Assembly: GCA_037447605.1 (NCBI GenBank)
Contig: CM074821.1
Location: 1,515,959-1,541,755, forward strand
DNA: 25,797 nucleotides
Source of the DNA: Zygnema circumcarinatum
Lineage: Eukaryota > Streptophyta > Zygnematophyceae > Zygnematales > Zygnemataceae
Reading direction: 5' to 3'
In this document: one piece after another, positions 1 to 20,610 of the stretch
Position numbering within the stretch: the first letter of the stretch is position 1
Layout of the letters: each line of letters begins with the position of its first letter
The notes under the pieces: generated by a model
The model's input: only the letters and a program-made list of their open reading frames with translations
Database searches by the model: none
What the model was told of the DNA's origin: nothing
Made by a program: the position numbers and the translations under genes

Positions 1-1850
1 CCCCCCTCCCCCCTCTCCTCTCCCCCTCCCCCCTTTTTCTCCCCCCTCCCCCTCTCCCCCCCCCCTCACGCTCCCCCCTCTCCCTCCTCCGCCGCTCTTC
101 CGCTCCCTCCGCCCCCCCCTCCTTCCCTCTTTCTCTCCCTCATCCCTCTCTCTCTTCCCCTTTGCCCTCTCTCTCCCACCACCTCGTCCTCCGTCCCCCA
201 CAACCCCTCTCCCTCCCCCCCTTCCCCTCTCCCCCTCGCCCTCTTCTCCTCCGCCGCTCTCCCCCTCCTGCCCTCCCTCCTCCCTCCCACTCTCACCCTT
301 TCTCTTCTCCCCTTCGACCTCTCCCTTCCACCCCCTTCCTCCCTCTCCCTCACCCCACCTTCCTGCTCCCAATTGCCCTCCCCCTCTCCCAACCCTCCCC
401 CAACTCTCTCCGTACTCCACCACTTCCCCCCTGTTCCCCTTCCCTCCCTCGCCCATATTTCTCCTCTCTTTTCCTCTCTCCCTCCCCAACCCCCTTCCCC
501 TCCCCCTCCCTTCCCCCATCCATTTTCCCCCTTCCTCTCTCCCACCTCCGCCGCTCTCCTCCTCCCTCCGCCGCTCTCCTCCTCCCCCCTCCATTTCCCC
601 CTCTCCCTCCGCCGCTATTCTCATCTTTCCGTCCTCCCCTCTCTCCCTCCCCCTCTCATCCCTCACTTTCCTTCCGATCGCCCTCTCTTTTTCCCCACTT
701 TAACCTCTTCCGCACCTCCCTTCCCTCCCCACCTCCCTCTCTCTCCGTCCTCCCCCCTCCCCCTCCTTCCCCTTCCCTTCCTCCCCCCTCCCCCTGCTCC
801 GCCGCTCTCTCCATCCCCCCTCTCCCTCCCTTCCTCACCCCTCTCTTGTCCCCCCTTCCCCTACTCCCCCCCTCTTCTTCCTCCATCCCCCTCGCCCTTC
901 CTCCTTCCCCCTTCTCCTCGCCCTCTCACTCCTGCTCTCCCCCTCCGACCATCCTCCCCCCTCTCTGCCTCTCCCTTCTCTCTCCTCCCCTTCCCCGTGT
1001 TCCTCCCCCCACTCTTCCTTCCCCGCTCCCTCGCCCCTCCCCCTTTCCCTTCCCATTTCCCGCCTTCGCCGCCCTCCGCCTCCCGCCTTCCTTTCCCCCA
1101 CTCCCTCTGCCGCTCTTCCCATCTCTCCGTCCCCTCTTCCTTCCCTCCCCTCCTCCCTCCCTCCTCCCTCCCTCCCCTGTTACTCCCTCAACTTCCCTCC
1201 CTCCCTCCCCCCCTCCCTCCCTCAACTTGCCTCCCTCCCTCCCTCCCTCCCTCCCCCCTCCCTCCCTCCCACCCTCATCCCTCGCTATCCTCCCTTCCTC
1301 CCCCCTCCTCCCTCCCACCCTCATCCCTCGCTATCCTCCCTTCCTCCCCCCTCCTCCCTCCCCCTCCCTCCCTCCCCCCTCCCTCCCTCCCCCCTCCCTC
1401 CCTCCCTCCTGTTACTCCCTCAACTTCCCTCCCTCCCTCCCACTCTCTCTCCCTCCCCCCCTCCCTCCCTCACCTTGCCTACTCCCTCAACTTCCCTCCC
1501 TCCCCTGTTACTCTCTCAACTCCCTCCCCCCCTCCCTCCCTCACCTTGCCTCCCTCCCTCCCTCCCCTCCCTCCCCTGTTACTCCCTCAACTTCCCTCCC
1601 TCCCTCCCACCCCTCCCTCCCTCAACTTCCCTCAACTTGCCTCCCTCCCTCCCTCCCCTCCCTCCCCTGTTACTCCCTCAACTTCCCTCCCTCCCTCCCC
1701 TCCCTCCCCTGTTACTCCCTCAACTTCCCTCCCTCCCTCCCACTCTCTCTCCCTCCCCCCCTCCCTCCCTCAACTTGCCTCCCTCCCTCCCTCCCCTCCC
1801 TCCCCTGTTACTCCCTCAACTTCCCTCCCTCCCTCCCTCTCCCCAGCCCT
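1..1850. repeat. C/T-rich low-complexity and minisatellite tract
   Basis: Almost every base on the plus strand is C or T, built from CCCT, CCTT and CTCC units. In the first 1.1 kb the phrase TCCGCCGCTCT recurs (about 88, 249, 546, 566, 799), as if left over from an older longer unit. Open frames in all phases (proline/serine/leucine on plus, glycine/arginine/glutamate on minus) follow from the composition and are not genes. No splice-bounded coding segment is visible. Confidence 0.9.
1178..1836. repeat. Minisatellite with CTGTTACTCCCTCAACTT core
   Basis: Within the C/T tract the core CTGTTACTCCCTCAACTT recurs at least six times (about 1178, 1408, 1576, 1667, 1709, 1804), with a CTGTTACTCTCTCAACT variant near 1506. 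Cores are separated by variable (CCCT)n spacers. A separate unit containing CATCCCTCGCTATCCTCC is duplicated near 1273 and 1321. The constant core with variable spacers suggests unequal exchange or replication slippage. Confidence 0.85.
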
Positions 1851-2085
1851 CGGCATCGAGTTTCCACCTCGCTTCCTATGCCTCTCCACTGCGCTGGCGA
1901 CTCCGCAGGGGTGCAACGGGGAAGTGAAGTGAATGCTTTCACTCCTCGCCTCGCTGCCCGCGCAGAGGGGCCTCCCCGAGGCGCGCGGACGGGCTGTGGC
2001 CGTGACGTCCGGGCAGGGCACCCAGGGACAAGGCGGTCGACTCAGACTAAGGACTCGGAACCGGCGCCTCATGAGTCGAGTAGAG
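1851..2085. other. Ordinary-complexity island between the C-rich and G-rich tracts
   Basis: About 235 bp of mixed-composition, GC-rich DNA separates the pyrimidine tract from the poly-G tract. It could contain an exon, since AG acceptor-like sites occur near 1907 and 1966, but no protein family is recognisable in any frame. No function is assigned. Confidence 0.5.
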
Positions 2086-2708
<623 letters not shown>

Positions 2709-3050
2709 GTGAAGGGTTTTTTTTGGGTTTTGGGTTTTGGGTTTGCTTTTTTATTTTGAGATTTCTTTTTTGGGGACTTTTTTGGGTTTACATAGAGGGG
2801 TTTTTTTGGTCGTGGAGGAGGGAGAGAAAGAGGGAGAGGGGAGAGGGAGAGGGAGAGAATGAGAGAACGAGGAAGTGAAGGAGAGGGAAATGGAGCGAGG
2901 CAGTGGGAGCGGGAGTGAAGGAGACAAAGAAGAAGCGAAGGGGAGGGAGAGGGATGGAAAGAGACAGAAAATGAGCGAAGGAGACAAAGTGGGGACGAAG
3001 GAGAAGAAGGGGGAGAGGAAAGCGAAGGAGAGAATTAACCATTTTGGGTT
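2709..3050. repeat. T/G-rich then G/A-rich low-complexity DNA
   Basis: Positions 2709-2815 are runs of T interrupted by GGG and GGGG. Positions 2816-3035 are purine-rich (GAGA, GAAG, GGAGA units). Both could be intronic to the possible exon that follows, because the tract leads directly into a T/G-rich acceptor. No gene is visible inside. Confidence 0.7.
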
Positions 3051-3061
3051 GTTGGTTGCAG

Positions 3062-3104
3062 CTTGGAGGAGCGCAAGCGCGGCAGCGGAATGTATATGCC
3101 ATAA
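3062..3104 (+). CDS. Possible 3'-terminal exon of an unidentified gene
   Basis: A splice-acceptor-like sequence, GGGTTGTTGGTTGCAG, ends at 3061. It is followed by one leftover base and 13 codons reading LEERKRGSGMYMP, then TAA at 3102-3104. The strongly charged peptide just before a stop, with AT-rich DNA following, looks like the C-terminus of a spliced plus-strand gene whose earlier exons lie in or beyond the low-complexity tract. I do not recognise the family. The alternative is chance: 13 codons is little evidence and no upstream exon was found. Confidence 0.3.
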
Positions 3105-4385
3105 ACGAGGTGGCCTGAAGATGCAATTAAATCTCCATTTTATTTTTCATATTTGGCCTCACATAATATGCTGCTACGGGTACTTGTGAATTTTAAGTCT
3201 TTAGGGTTTGAAGGCCCTCCATGGCTGCCAGTCAGAAGGGAGGGATAGGGAGGGAGGCTCTCCCATGTGGGGGTGAGAGGCGGTCGAGAGACGCCTTTTA
3301 TGGTCAAGGACTTAGCCGTTATTCAGTCGGTGATGGGGGGAATGAGCGGATTTCCATGTGATGAAGATAGTAACAGAGCGCCATAATTGAACATTTTTTA
3401 TAGGGCTTTTTCTATTGGTTTGCATCGTAGGCTGTCATAGGATGAGTGCATTGATGTTACTCAAATTTTTTATTATTCACATCTGTTAACTTAGGAAGGG
3501 TAACGGAATTTGAGGCGGAGCGGAGCAGGTGTATAGCAGACATTGGGAAGAATACATTGCGACATTTACGTGCTTTCTCTCTCTCTCCCCCATTTTTCTC
3601 CCTCTCTCTCTCTCCTTCACTCTCTTTCTCTTTTGCTTTCGTTTTCTCTCCCTCTCTCTCTCTCTGCTTGCTATGCTGAGGTTTGCAGTGTGAAACTCAG
3701 CTTTTTACGTTTTTTTTGGTACGTTTTATGAGATTGCAGAGATTTTTTTTATTTGGGGTTTTGAATGTTGTGATGGAATCGAAGATATGACTTGGTCGGG
3801 AGCAAAGTGCTCTGAGTTCATTAGTCGGTTGGACTGTCTTGACTTTCCAGTGAAGCATGGAAACAGTGCAGGCATCATAGTTGGCAAACTAATGACTTAG
3901 TGATGACTTCACACGACCCCGTTGTCACACAGTCGGAAAGTTTGCAGTTTTTGATTCTCGGAGGTCAAACGTCTGCAAGTGTGGTGTTCGCCCATTTGCA
4001 GATGTGCAATTTGGGAATCTCACTTCCTTTCCAATTTTGCGCAGTGCCACCTGGCAAGTTGTACCGGTCAACAACGGGGGGGGGTTGGCTCATGGTATCA
4101 AGAATGAAGAAAAACCGCACACAACAAAAGCAGATTTGGGCGACTCCGAAAAACGGTAACCCCGAGCACTAAAACCAACTGGGGTCTGAAGGTGCGAAAT
4201 TCGGCTGAATACTACACACTAACCGTATTAACATTTAACACAGGAAAAAACAAAATAACAACAAGAGTAAAAAAAAAAAGAGAGCGGAAGACTGAAAAAA
4301 AAAAAAAAAAAGACCGAAAGTGGTAGAATTGTTGAAAATATAAACAAACGTGTACGCAATCAGTACCAGCGGGTTGAACGTGGAT
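3105..4385. other. Intergenic region with CT microsatellite, no gene recognised
   Basis: Mostly ordinary AT-leaning DNA. A CT-rich microsatellite occupies about 3574-3665 and A-rich tracts lie at 4243-4314. A 90-codon plus-strand ORF at 3900-4172 has no recognisable domain and no coding signature. The part next to 4386 should hold the 3' untranslated region of the minus-strand RCC1-repeat gene. Confidence 0.6.
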
Positions 4386-10405
<6,020 letters not shown>

Positions 10406-10482
10406 CTGAATGGCTCCAACGTGCAAACCGCAAACCGCAAACCGATCGGCTGAAGGCAACCGTTGGTCGCACTTGCGGCCCT

Positions 10483-10736
10483 TGACAGAACCAACCATTG
10501 CAGCAACCGTTGGAATGGTTGCCAACCATTGTATTCAGTGGCTGTCAATCAAACCATAGCCAATGGCCCCAAACATTGGTTTCAGTGTTTGACAATAATT
10601 GCCAATGGTTGCAACTACCAGATGGCAATGGTTGCCCACCATTGGTTCCTAGCCTAAGCAACCATTGCCAATGGTTGCGAACCATTGGCCGTCCGACAGT
10701 GCCATCCAATGGTTGGCCAATGATTGCCGAACCAAT
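10483..10736. promoter_or_regulatory. CCAAT/ATTGG-dense region upstream of the RCC1-repeat gene
   Basis: Nine CCAAT or ATTGG pentamers occur between 10560 and 10736, within a wider swarm of CAACCATTG/CAATGGTTG words from about 10483. CCAATGGTT and AACCATTGG around a 3-nt loop make a perfect palindrome at 10668-10688. The cluster lies about 80-330 bp upstream of the ATG at 10405. CCAAT is the NF-Y target, so a promoter role is plausible. A decayed short inverted/direct repeat is the alternative. A triple GCAAACC repeat lies beside it near 10424-10445. Confidence 0.5.
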
Positions 10737-10743
10737 TACAGTA

Positions 10744-10811
10744 CAGTACCACCCAGAATGCTTCGCCATGGTTCGGCAAATATTGACAAAAATTATTCGG
10801 GTAGCGAAAAA
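10744..10811. mobile_element. Left-end fragment of the TA-flanked transposon family, cut by gap
   Basis: Starting at TA-CAGTACCACCC, the sequence continues CTTCGCCATGGTTCGGCAAA and ends GGGTAGCGAAAA. It is a diverged copy of the left end seen at 22647, 25153 and 25441, and it runs directly into the N gap. Repeat content of this kind may explain why assembly failed here. Confidence 0.7.
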
Positions 10812-10911
10812 NNNNNNNNNNNNNNNNNNNNNNNNNNNNNNNNNNNNNNNNNNNNNNNNNNNNNNNNNNNNNNNNNNNNNNNNNNNNNNNNNNNNNNNNN
10901 NNNNNNNNNNN
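10812..10911. other. Assembly gap (100 N)
   Basis: Exactly 100 N, a conventional placeholder for a scaffold gap of unknown length. A transposon end lies on one side and retroelement-like sequence on the other. Order and distance across the gap are not established by the sequence. Confidence 0.98.
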
Positions 10912-11314
10912 GGGCGATAGAATGAGGTGAGCCCCTGCCAGCGACTTGAGCTGAGTGAGGGTCCGTGGAATCGCATAAGGGCGACCGCTTCCAATCTTGT
11001 CGAAAGTGATGGTTTCGTGCCATTGATGCAGGCGGTGCCCGGTGATGAGTGATCTCCCCGATGGCCCCATTTGCACTTTGGGTGTAATCTTTACGCTGCG
11101 ATCGATGTACCAAGGTGACTTGGTCAATGTGTGGGAGGATTGGGGCCTCCTGCTGGATCGCTATCATCCACGTATAAGCCCGCGGTAAGGCACGCATAGG
11201 CCAAACACCTGGTTGGCCAGCGCCGTAGCCTGCCGGAATTTCGAGCTCAATGGAAGCACGCCCAATCGCGACAAAGCGCGGCGGGTCGCGGCGGTTTTCC
11301 TCGGTTTTGTACGA
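10912..11314 (-). other. Retroelement remnant downstream of the protease frame
   Basis: GC-rich DNA continues in the sense direction of the protease ORF, where a Ty3-type element would carry reverse transcriptase. Frames are short and no reverse transcriptase motif is seen before the gap. It is taken as decayed continuation of the same element. Confidence 0.4.
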
Positions 11315-12607
11315 TCACCGCCCATCGCTGGCGAGCCAATTCGAGCCCAACAGATAATAGCGCTCAGCGGCCGCGATGATCGTGATTCATTGTGGCTCTA
11401 TCTCGCCAAGATCGATGACCACTTGGGCGCTGCCCAATCCTTCATGTAAGCTCCCTTCAACTCCCACATATCGGGGGATGGGCTCAAGTGTCTTGTCCAA
11501 CTTAACCCCTGCCGCCTTCATCACAGGCTTGGACAGAACTGTGCGCATAGCCCCCGTGTCGATCATGGCTTTGCTGGGATGACCGTTGAGCCATACATTG
11601 ACAATGATCCGCACGTTGGGCGTTGGGATGAGAGGGAGGATCTGAATCTGTCGAGGAGGATGGCGAGGGGAGCGGACTGGGTCCGGCGGAGGCGCCGTAG
11701 CCATGTGGTGGATATCGGCCGGCGAGGGGACGTCTGGAGGAGGGGCCATAGGAACCGTGGGAGGCCGTAGGGTGGCCTCTGCGCTGTCGGCCAGCTTTCG
11801 AACTACGGCGGCAGCACCTGGTACAAGCTGCATCAACTGTGACAAGGTAATGCCGATCTTAGCCTTGTCTCCCATGAGTTGATGCACCATGCGTTCTATC
11901 AGGGATAGGCCGTCTGTCGGGGGGGGTGGTCGACGATCGGCTGCTTGGGGGTAGAAACGGGCTGCTCGAGGACGATGTGGAGGGTTGACGTGCATCTCTT
12001 CGGTCGCCGGTGGCGTCGGCTCTGGCTGCGCCGCTGTCGGCTCCTCTTCATTGAGATCTTCAATTTCCTCCTCAGGCAGGGATCCCAAGGGGTGACCCGT
12101 GGAGGGAGGGAGGACTGAAGTTCTCCGGACAGGGGTGGCGACCGGTGGAGCCGTGCCCGAGGAACTGGCGCCGTTGTCGGAGGCAGGGAGGAATGGCAGG
12201 GGATGAGAATGAGGATCGCTTCGGTTGACAGGGAGCCTGCGCAGGGCAGTTGCAATCTCGGCAATCCGGGCTTGTGCATTAGCTTCAAAAGTGATGGGGG
12301 ATTCTGACAAAGCCGGTTGAAATGCCGCGGCAACCTGGGCAGTGCGTGATCGGGCAGCAGGATCGGGCTCAGCACCCAATACGTTTGACAGGGAAGGGGA
12401 GTCCATGGGGTGCAGATGGATAGGTGGTCGTTGCAGGATGGTGTAAGCGGGTGAAGGAGGTGGAGGCGGGCGAAAGGGAGCCGGTGTTCTCGATGGTGTG
12501 GGAGCAGCCGGGAGCATATCCATGAAGGTGATCTCTGCAGGTGAGTTCCCTGCTGCTGCCTCTTTCCCTTTTCGGGCCTTCTCACTTGAGAGTCTCCGCA
12601 TGCACAC
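11315..12607 (-). pseudogene. LTR-retrotransposon Gag-protease fragment with retropepsin motif
   Basis: An open frame of 406 codons runs from 12607 down to TGA at 11387-11389. The first 300 residues are proline-rich and low in recognisable structure, as in many retroelement Gag tails. The C-terminal part reads NVWLNGHPSKAMIDTGAM, with the aspartyl-protease triad D-T-G near residue 350, then TVLSKPVMKAAGVKL. After the TGA the same frame resumes with ERYYLLGSNWL, the hydrophobic-LG segment expected near the end of a retropepsin, before a second TGA at 11315. The interrupted frame indicates a decayed copy. Ty3/gypsy-like is the likely class, but no reverse transcriptase is visible to confirm it, and a domesticated retropepsin-like gene is a remote alternative. 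Confidence 0.65.
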
Positions 12608-14300
12608 ACGGGCATCATGTCCCGCGGATCCGCGTAAGGTGCGTGTCCATGGCTATCCGCGAACGCAGGCCGCTGATTGTGAGTTAGGCTACGTGCCGTA
12701 TTGCACGCCCCCGAACCCGCGGCTCGCTATCCGGACGCAGGCGCAGACGGCCCCGCAAATTTCTCTTCGGGTGTGTGTGCGATCGGGAACAAGGAGCCCG
12801 ACATATCCCCGACGTAAACATCTGGTATGTGAGGATTCACCGCCGGCTCAATGGGATGCGCCGGATCATGAGGGTATGGGGAAAGGGGAAGGGGCTTGGT
12901 TGTGCTGGCTATGGCCAGAGGCTGCACCACAGGGGCTGTCCGGACGTCCTGAGCAGTGACGCCGGAGAAGGAAGGCTTGTTCCGAGTAGATGTAGCGTAG
13001 GATCGAATAACCGTTGATTCCGCGGTCTTCGTGAACCGCTGGTAGAGCCCATCTTGTTGTGATCTCAGCGCTCATGTAATGTGGCCGCATATCGGCTTCC
13101 TTGATCCTTCCACCCGCCCGCCTCTGCTCTAACAATGCCCGGTGACCATTGCGGGTTGTCTCGCAGCCTCACGCATCCGTGGAGATCCTTCTCGGCCACA
13201 TGGCCTGGCGGAACCACCGAGCACTTCGAAAAGTCGCAAGTTCGACCAGATTTGGGTTATGCGCATAAAGCGCCGCTGAATTCGTATCACCGCCATCAAT
13301 GAGCATTCTATGTAGCCGGCGTGTCTAGCACGCTGATCGATCTCAAATCCAACGCTGTCCGAAGCTTGCTTGAATGTGTCCCTTGTCGTATGTACACGCA
13401 TTATCTCAAGCCTGCGGCCAGCTTCGACAAATTTCCAGCTTGATCATTTCTCGCTTTCCGGGCTGGGCTCCTGTGGCCGCCTTTGATCTAATCGTCCTCC
13501 TTCAGTTCCGGGCGGCGCCGCTTTCTCCCTCAAGGTGTCTCAAATGGGCCTCCAGATCTTCCCCGCTTGCCGTAGCTCTAGTGATGATGCTCGGTATCCT
13601 CACCTCACTTTTTCGCTAGAATCAAGGCTATTTCGCTTTGTCATCATCTCTTCCATCTTGCCGGGGAACTCGACCGACCGTGCTTTCCTCGCGGTGTTGG
13701 TTCGAAAAGCCGAGGGTCCATGCATCGTCCCGCCTCTTGCCCCCGGCCGGGCCACCGGGTTGCCGGATGGACAAGGTGTGAATGCCGGAGGTGAGGGTGT
13801 CTTCTGAGGAATCGCTTGCTCTTCTGTAGGACTGCGTGCTGCTGCTGTGCTTGAAGGGACTCCTGGTGCAGTAGTTATCCGACTGAGATCTCGTGGGTTC
13901 TGTCTTTGGGGGGCCGCGGTGGGGACCTCAGTTCAATCCAAGACTTTCACGCATCCGCGTCGCGGATAAATGACCGGGCAGGTCACGCTACCTGATCATG
14001 CGGCGGTATATCGCTACCGAGTTTGTGGCCATCACGCCAGACGGAGTCGCCGCAGCTCTTCAACTCCACTCGCCGACCGCCAAGGTAAGCCGTGACCGAT
14101 AAGGGTTCTTCTGTGATGCCCATCTTCGCCTCTCGATCAGCTTCTTCCTTCCGAATCAATCCGGCCCTCGATTTCTCATCGCCGTTTCTTCTTCTTCTTG
14201 AGGTGCTACAAGTCTTCATCTGAATACTCATGAAGATCCGCTTGTCCCTCTTGCCGCAGCTCTCATCCATGGCGGCCGTGGACACGGGTCACGTGATCGC
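12608..14300 (-). other. GC-rich region, probable degraded 5' part of the retroelement
   Basis: Base composition matches the protease segment. Short minus-strand frames occur (13129-13401, and a charged 100-codon frame at 13983-14285), with no recognised domain. CGCGGATCCGC-like words recur near 12624, 14323 and 15310. No long terminal repeat or primer-binding site could be identified by eye. Assignment to the same element is inference from position and composition. Confidence 0.35.
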
Positions 14301-15440
14301 GAGCCTCACGAGCGAGGTACGCGGATCCGCAAACCTTCGCTCCGGATACCAAGATAAGTGGGGTTAAACGGCGACCGGCCGAGCTAGCCGGCAGGGTGCC
14401 GACGCTACCGCTGGCCCGTAATAAACTAACAATGAAGGGTTGGGTTGGTTCTGTGGGCTCAAGATAGAGCCGTGGATCCGGGGATTCAGAGGTACGCTAA
14501 ATGAAGACGGGGAGTCTCAAGACGCTCCCACCGCTAGGACCCCGATGCGCAAAGAAGAGCCCCTTCCTTGGGGACTCTCCTCCCCTGTCCTCTCCTCGGC
14601 TAGTCTCTTAGCTAGGCTTCTAGTGATCATTGGTCATTGAGAGGAATGCAAGGCAGGATAGGGCAAGATAGAGGCTTGGCATAGTGACAGCAAAGGGAAA
14701 ACAGGACACAACTTAGATAAAGGTGGCATTTTGGAAACTCACCCCAGCCAGCGGTTGGCTGGGGAATGTCATTACAATGAAATTGTCTTCTCACTGAAAT
14801 CTTTGTCTAACTGGGCTGAATGGGACGTCTAAATGCTATCAACAAGAAAACTCTCTCTCTCTCTCTCTATGGCATGGAACTCTCTCTCTCTCTCTCTCTT
14901 ACTTAGCATCTGTTGCTGTAACTGAAGAGGAAGAAGAGAAGAAAAGAAGAACAAGAAGACAAACCACACAGCAAATACAAATACTAAGCCCAGCACTAAA
15001 AGACAAACAAGCATCACTGACATCCCATCTACTTAACACTGACAATAGATCCTGAGTCTTAGCAGTGACAGTCTCTGATTGGCCAACTGCCCACTGAGAG
15101 GCCTGAATGACTACGTGGAGCCTTCGGATAGGTCAAAGACTGATAATCGGCGGCCTTAGGCGGTGTTCCCGAGTGCGCCTTGCTGGATGGTGTGCTGTTC
15201 CGTGGGCCGCCAACACATGGCGCCGCCTTCTCTCATTCGCCGTTGGCAGCTCCTGGATTCCGCTGATCCGCGACACGGAAGAGGCATAGGTCAAGTACAA
15301 CTGAACGGACGCGGATCCGTCGAACGCAGCTCCGTTACGCTACATGTCCCAATGTGTACGAACGTACGGACGGACGTCCGAGCTCAGCTACAACCCTTTT
15401 GTGGCTCGCAGCTAAAGGGAAATCCGCGCGGCGCCGATTG
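14301..15440. other. Intergenic region without recognised gene
   Basis: Ordinary mixed-composition DNA. Two short CT microsatellites lie at about 14851-14868 and 14881-14899. Short ORFs at 14440-14640 and 15163-15543 have no recognisable family. The last 200 bp become GC-rich with several CGGACG/CGTCCG words as the GapB upstream region is approached. Confidence 0.5.
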
Positions 15441-15503
15441 GCCGTCCGTCGCACGTGCGGGACTATCCGGTAATCGGATAGGCCCGCACGTGCAACGGAC
15501 GGC
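15441..15503. promoter_or_regulatory. Long hairpin with two CACGTG cores upstream of GapB
   Basis: Two 29-nt arms, 15441-15469 and 15475-15503, are inverted copies with two mismatches around a 5-nt loop GTAAT. Each arm contains GCACGTGC, a G-box core bound by bZIP and bHLH factors in plants, and the tip carries CTATCCG/CGGATAG. It lies about 610 bp upstream of the GapB ATG and 120 bp upstream of the proposed 5'UTR donor. It could be a light-response promoter element or the relic of a small foldback transposon. Confidence 0.5.
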
Positions 15504-15620
15504 TGAGATTGACCTGTTGGCTAGCAAGTTTGAGCGCCACTAGGGCTCCTTTTGAGCTCTCCTTTCACTCTCCTGCCCAGTAGTTTTCCTGTCCTCTTGC
15601 AGCTGCCGCGCCTTTCCAAG

Positions 15621-16090
15621 GTAAAGCCATGGCGGCGTTTTGCTCTTACAGAACTATCTGAAAATGTTCAGATGGCTCTGAACCTGTTTGTATCAGAATG
15701 ATGTGAAGCGGTCTACATTTCAGAATGTTCTGAACCTGCTTTTTGTTAAGAATGTTCTGACCCTTTCTCTTGCTCAGAATGTTTGAAACTGGTTGCATTC
15801 GGAATGATCTGATTTGGGTTGTGTCTAGAATGTTTGTTCGAGTGTTTAGATTGTTCAGAACGATCTGAAGCGGCGCATATTTGAATGTTCTGAACCTGTT
15901 GATATCTTCTTTGTGCTGGTCTCTGAGCATGACGCCGGTTTTTGCGGCTTTGCAGCTGTTGAAGTGCCATGTATAAGCTCTAGGTACTCAAAAATCTCAA
16001 TCTGGGTTCAGTTGCCTAAGTTCCAGCAGACACGATTGATTGTGCCAGGAGCTATTTTTCTCATATTGGTTCATTTCTTCTACCGTACAG
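15621..16090 (+). other. Probable intron in the GapB 5' untranslated region
   Basis: CCAAG|GTAAAG at 15620/15621 is a good donor. TTCATTTCTTCTACCGTACAG ending at 16090 is a good pyrimidine-rich acceptor, 20 bp before the GapB ATG. Together they suggest a 470-bp leader intron preceding the first coding exon. This is inference from splice-site quality; no transcript evidence is available. Confidence 0.5.
15648..15905. repeat. Degenerate ~27-bp tandem repeat with AGAATGTTCTGA palindromes
   Basis: About nine units begin near 15650, 15693, 15721, 15749, 15775, 15800, 15827, 15856 and 15882, spaced 25-29 bp after the first. The best unit starts CAGAATGTTCTGAACCTG. The core AGAANNTTCT is palindromic and matches the paired nGAAn arrangement of heat-shock elements in the best copies. 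The array lies inside the proposed GapB leader intron, so it could act as a cis-regulatory array or simply be a decayed minisatellite. Confidence 0.6.
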
Positions 16091-16110
16091 TGCTAAGGAG
16101 CCGAAACACC

Positions 16111-20558
<4,448 letters not shown>

Positions 20559-20608
<50 letters not shown>
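20559..20608. repeat. (AG)25 directly following the GapB stop codon
   Basis: The TAG stop is immediately followed by 25 AG units, so the 3' untranslated region starts with a long purine microsatellite. The stop itself (GAC-TAG-AG-AG) reads as a variant unit at the edge of the repeat. Confidence 0.9.

Positions 20609-20610
<2 letters not shown>

Noticed and set aside
373-1932. 519-codon overlapping proline-rich ORF
   Set aside because: Same cause as the larger ORF: low-complexity C/T composition, with overlapping open frames on both strands.
12960-14300. Possible cellular gene in short GC-rich frames on the minus strand
   Set aside because: Frames are short and broken, with no recognisable domain or consistent splice-linked reading. 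Retroelement debris is the simpler reading, held at low confidence.
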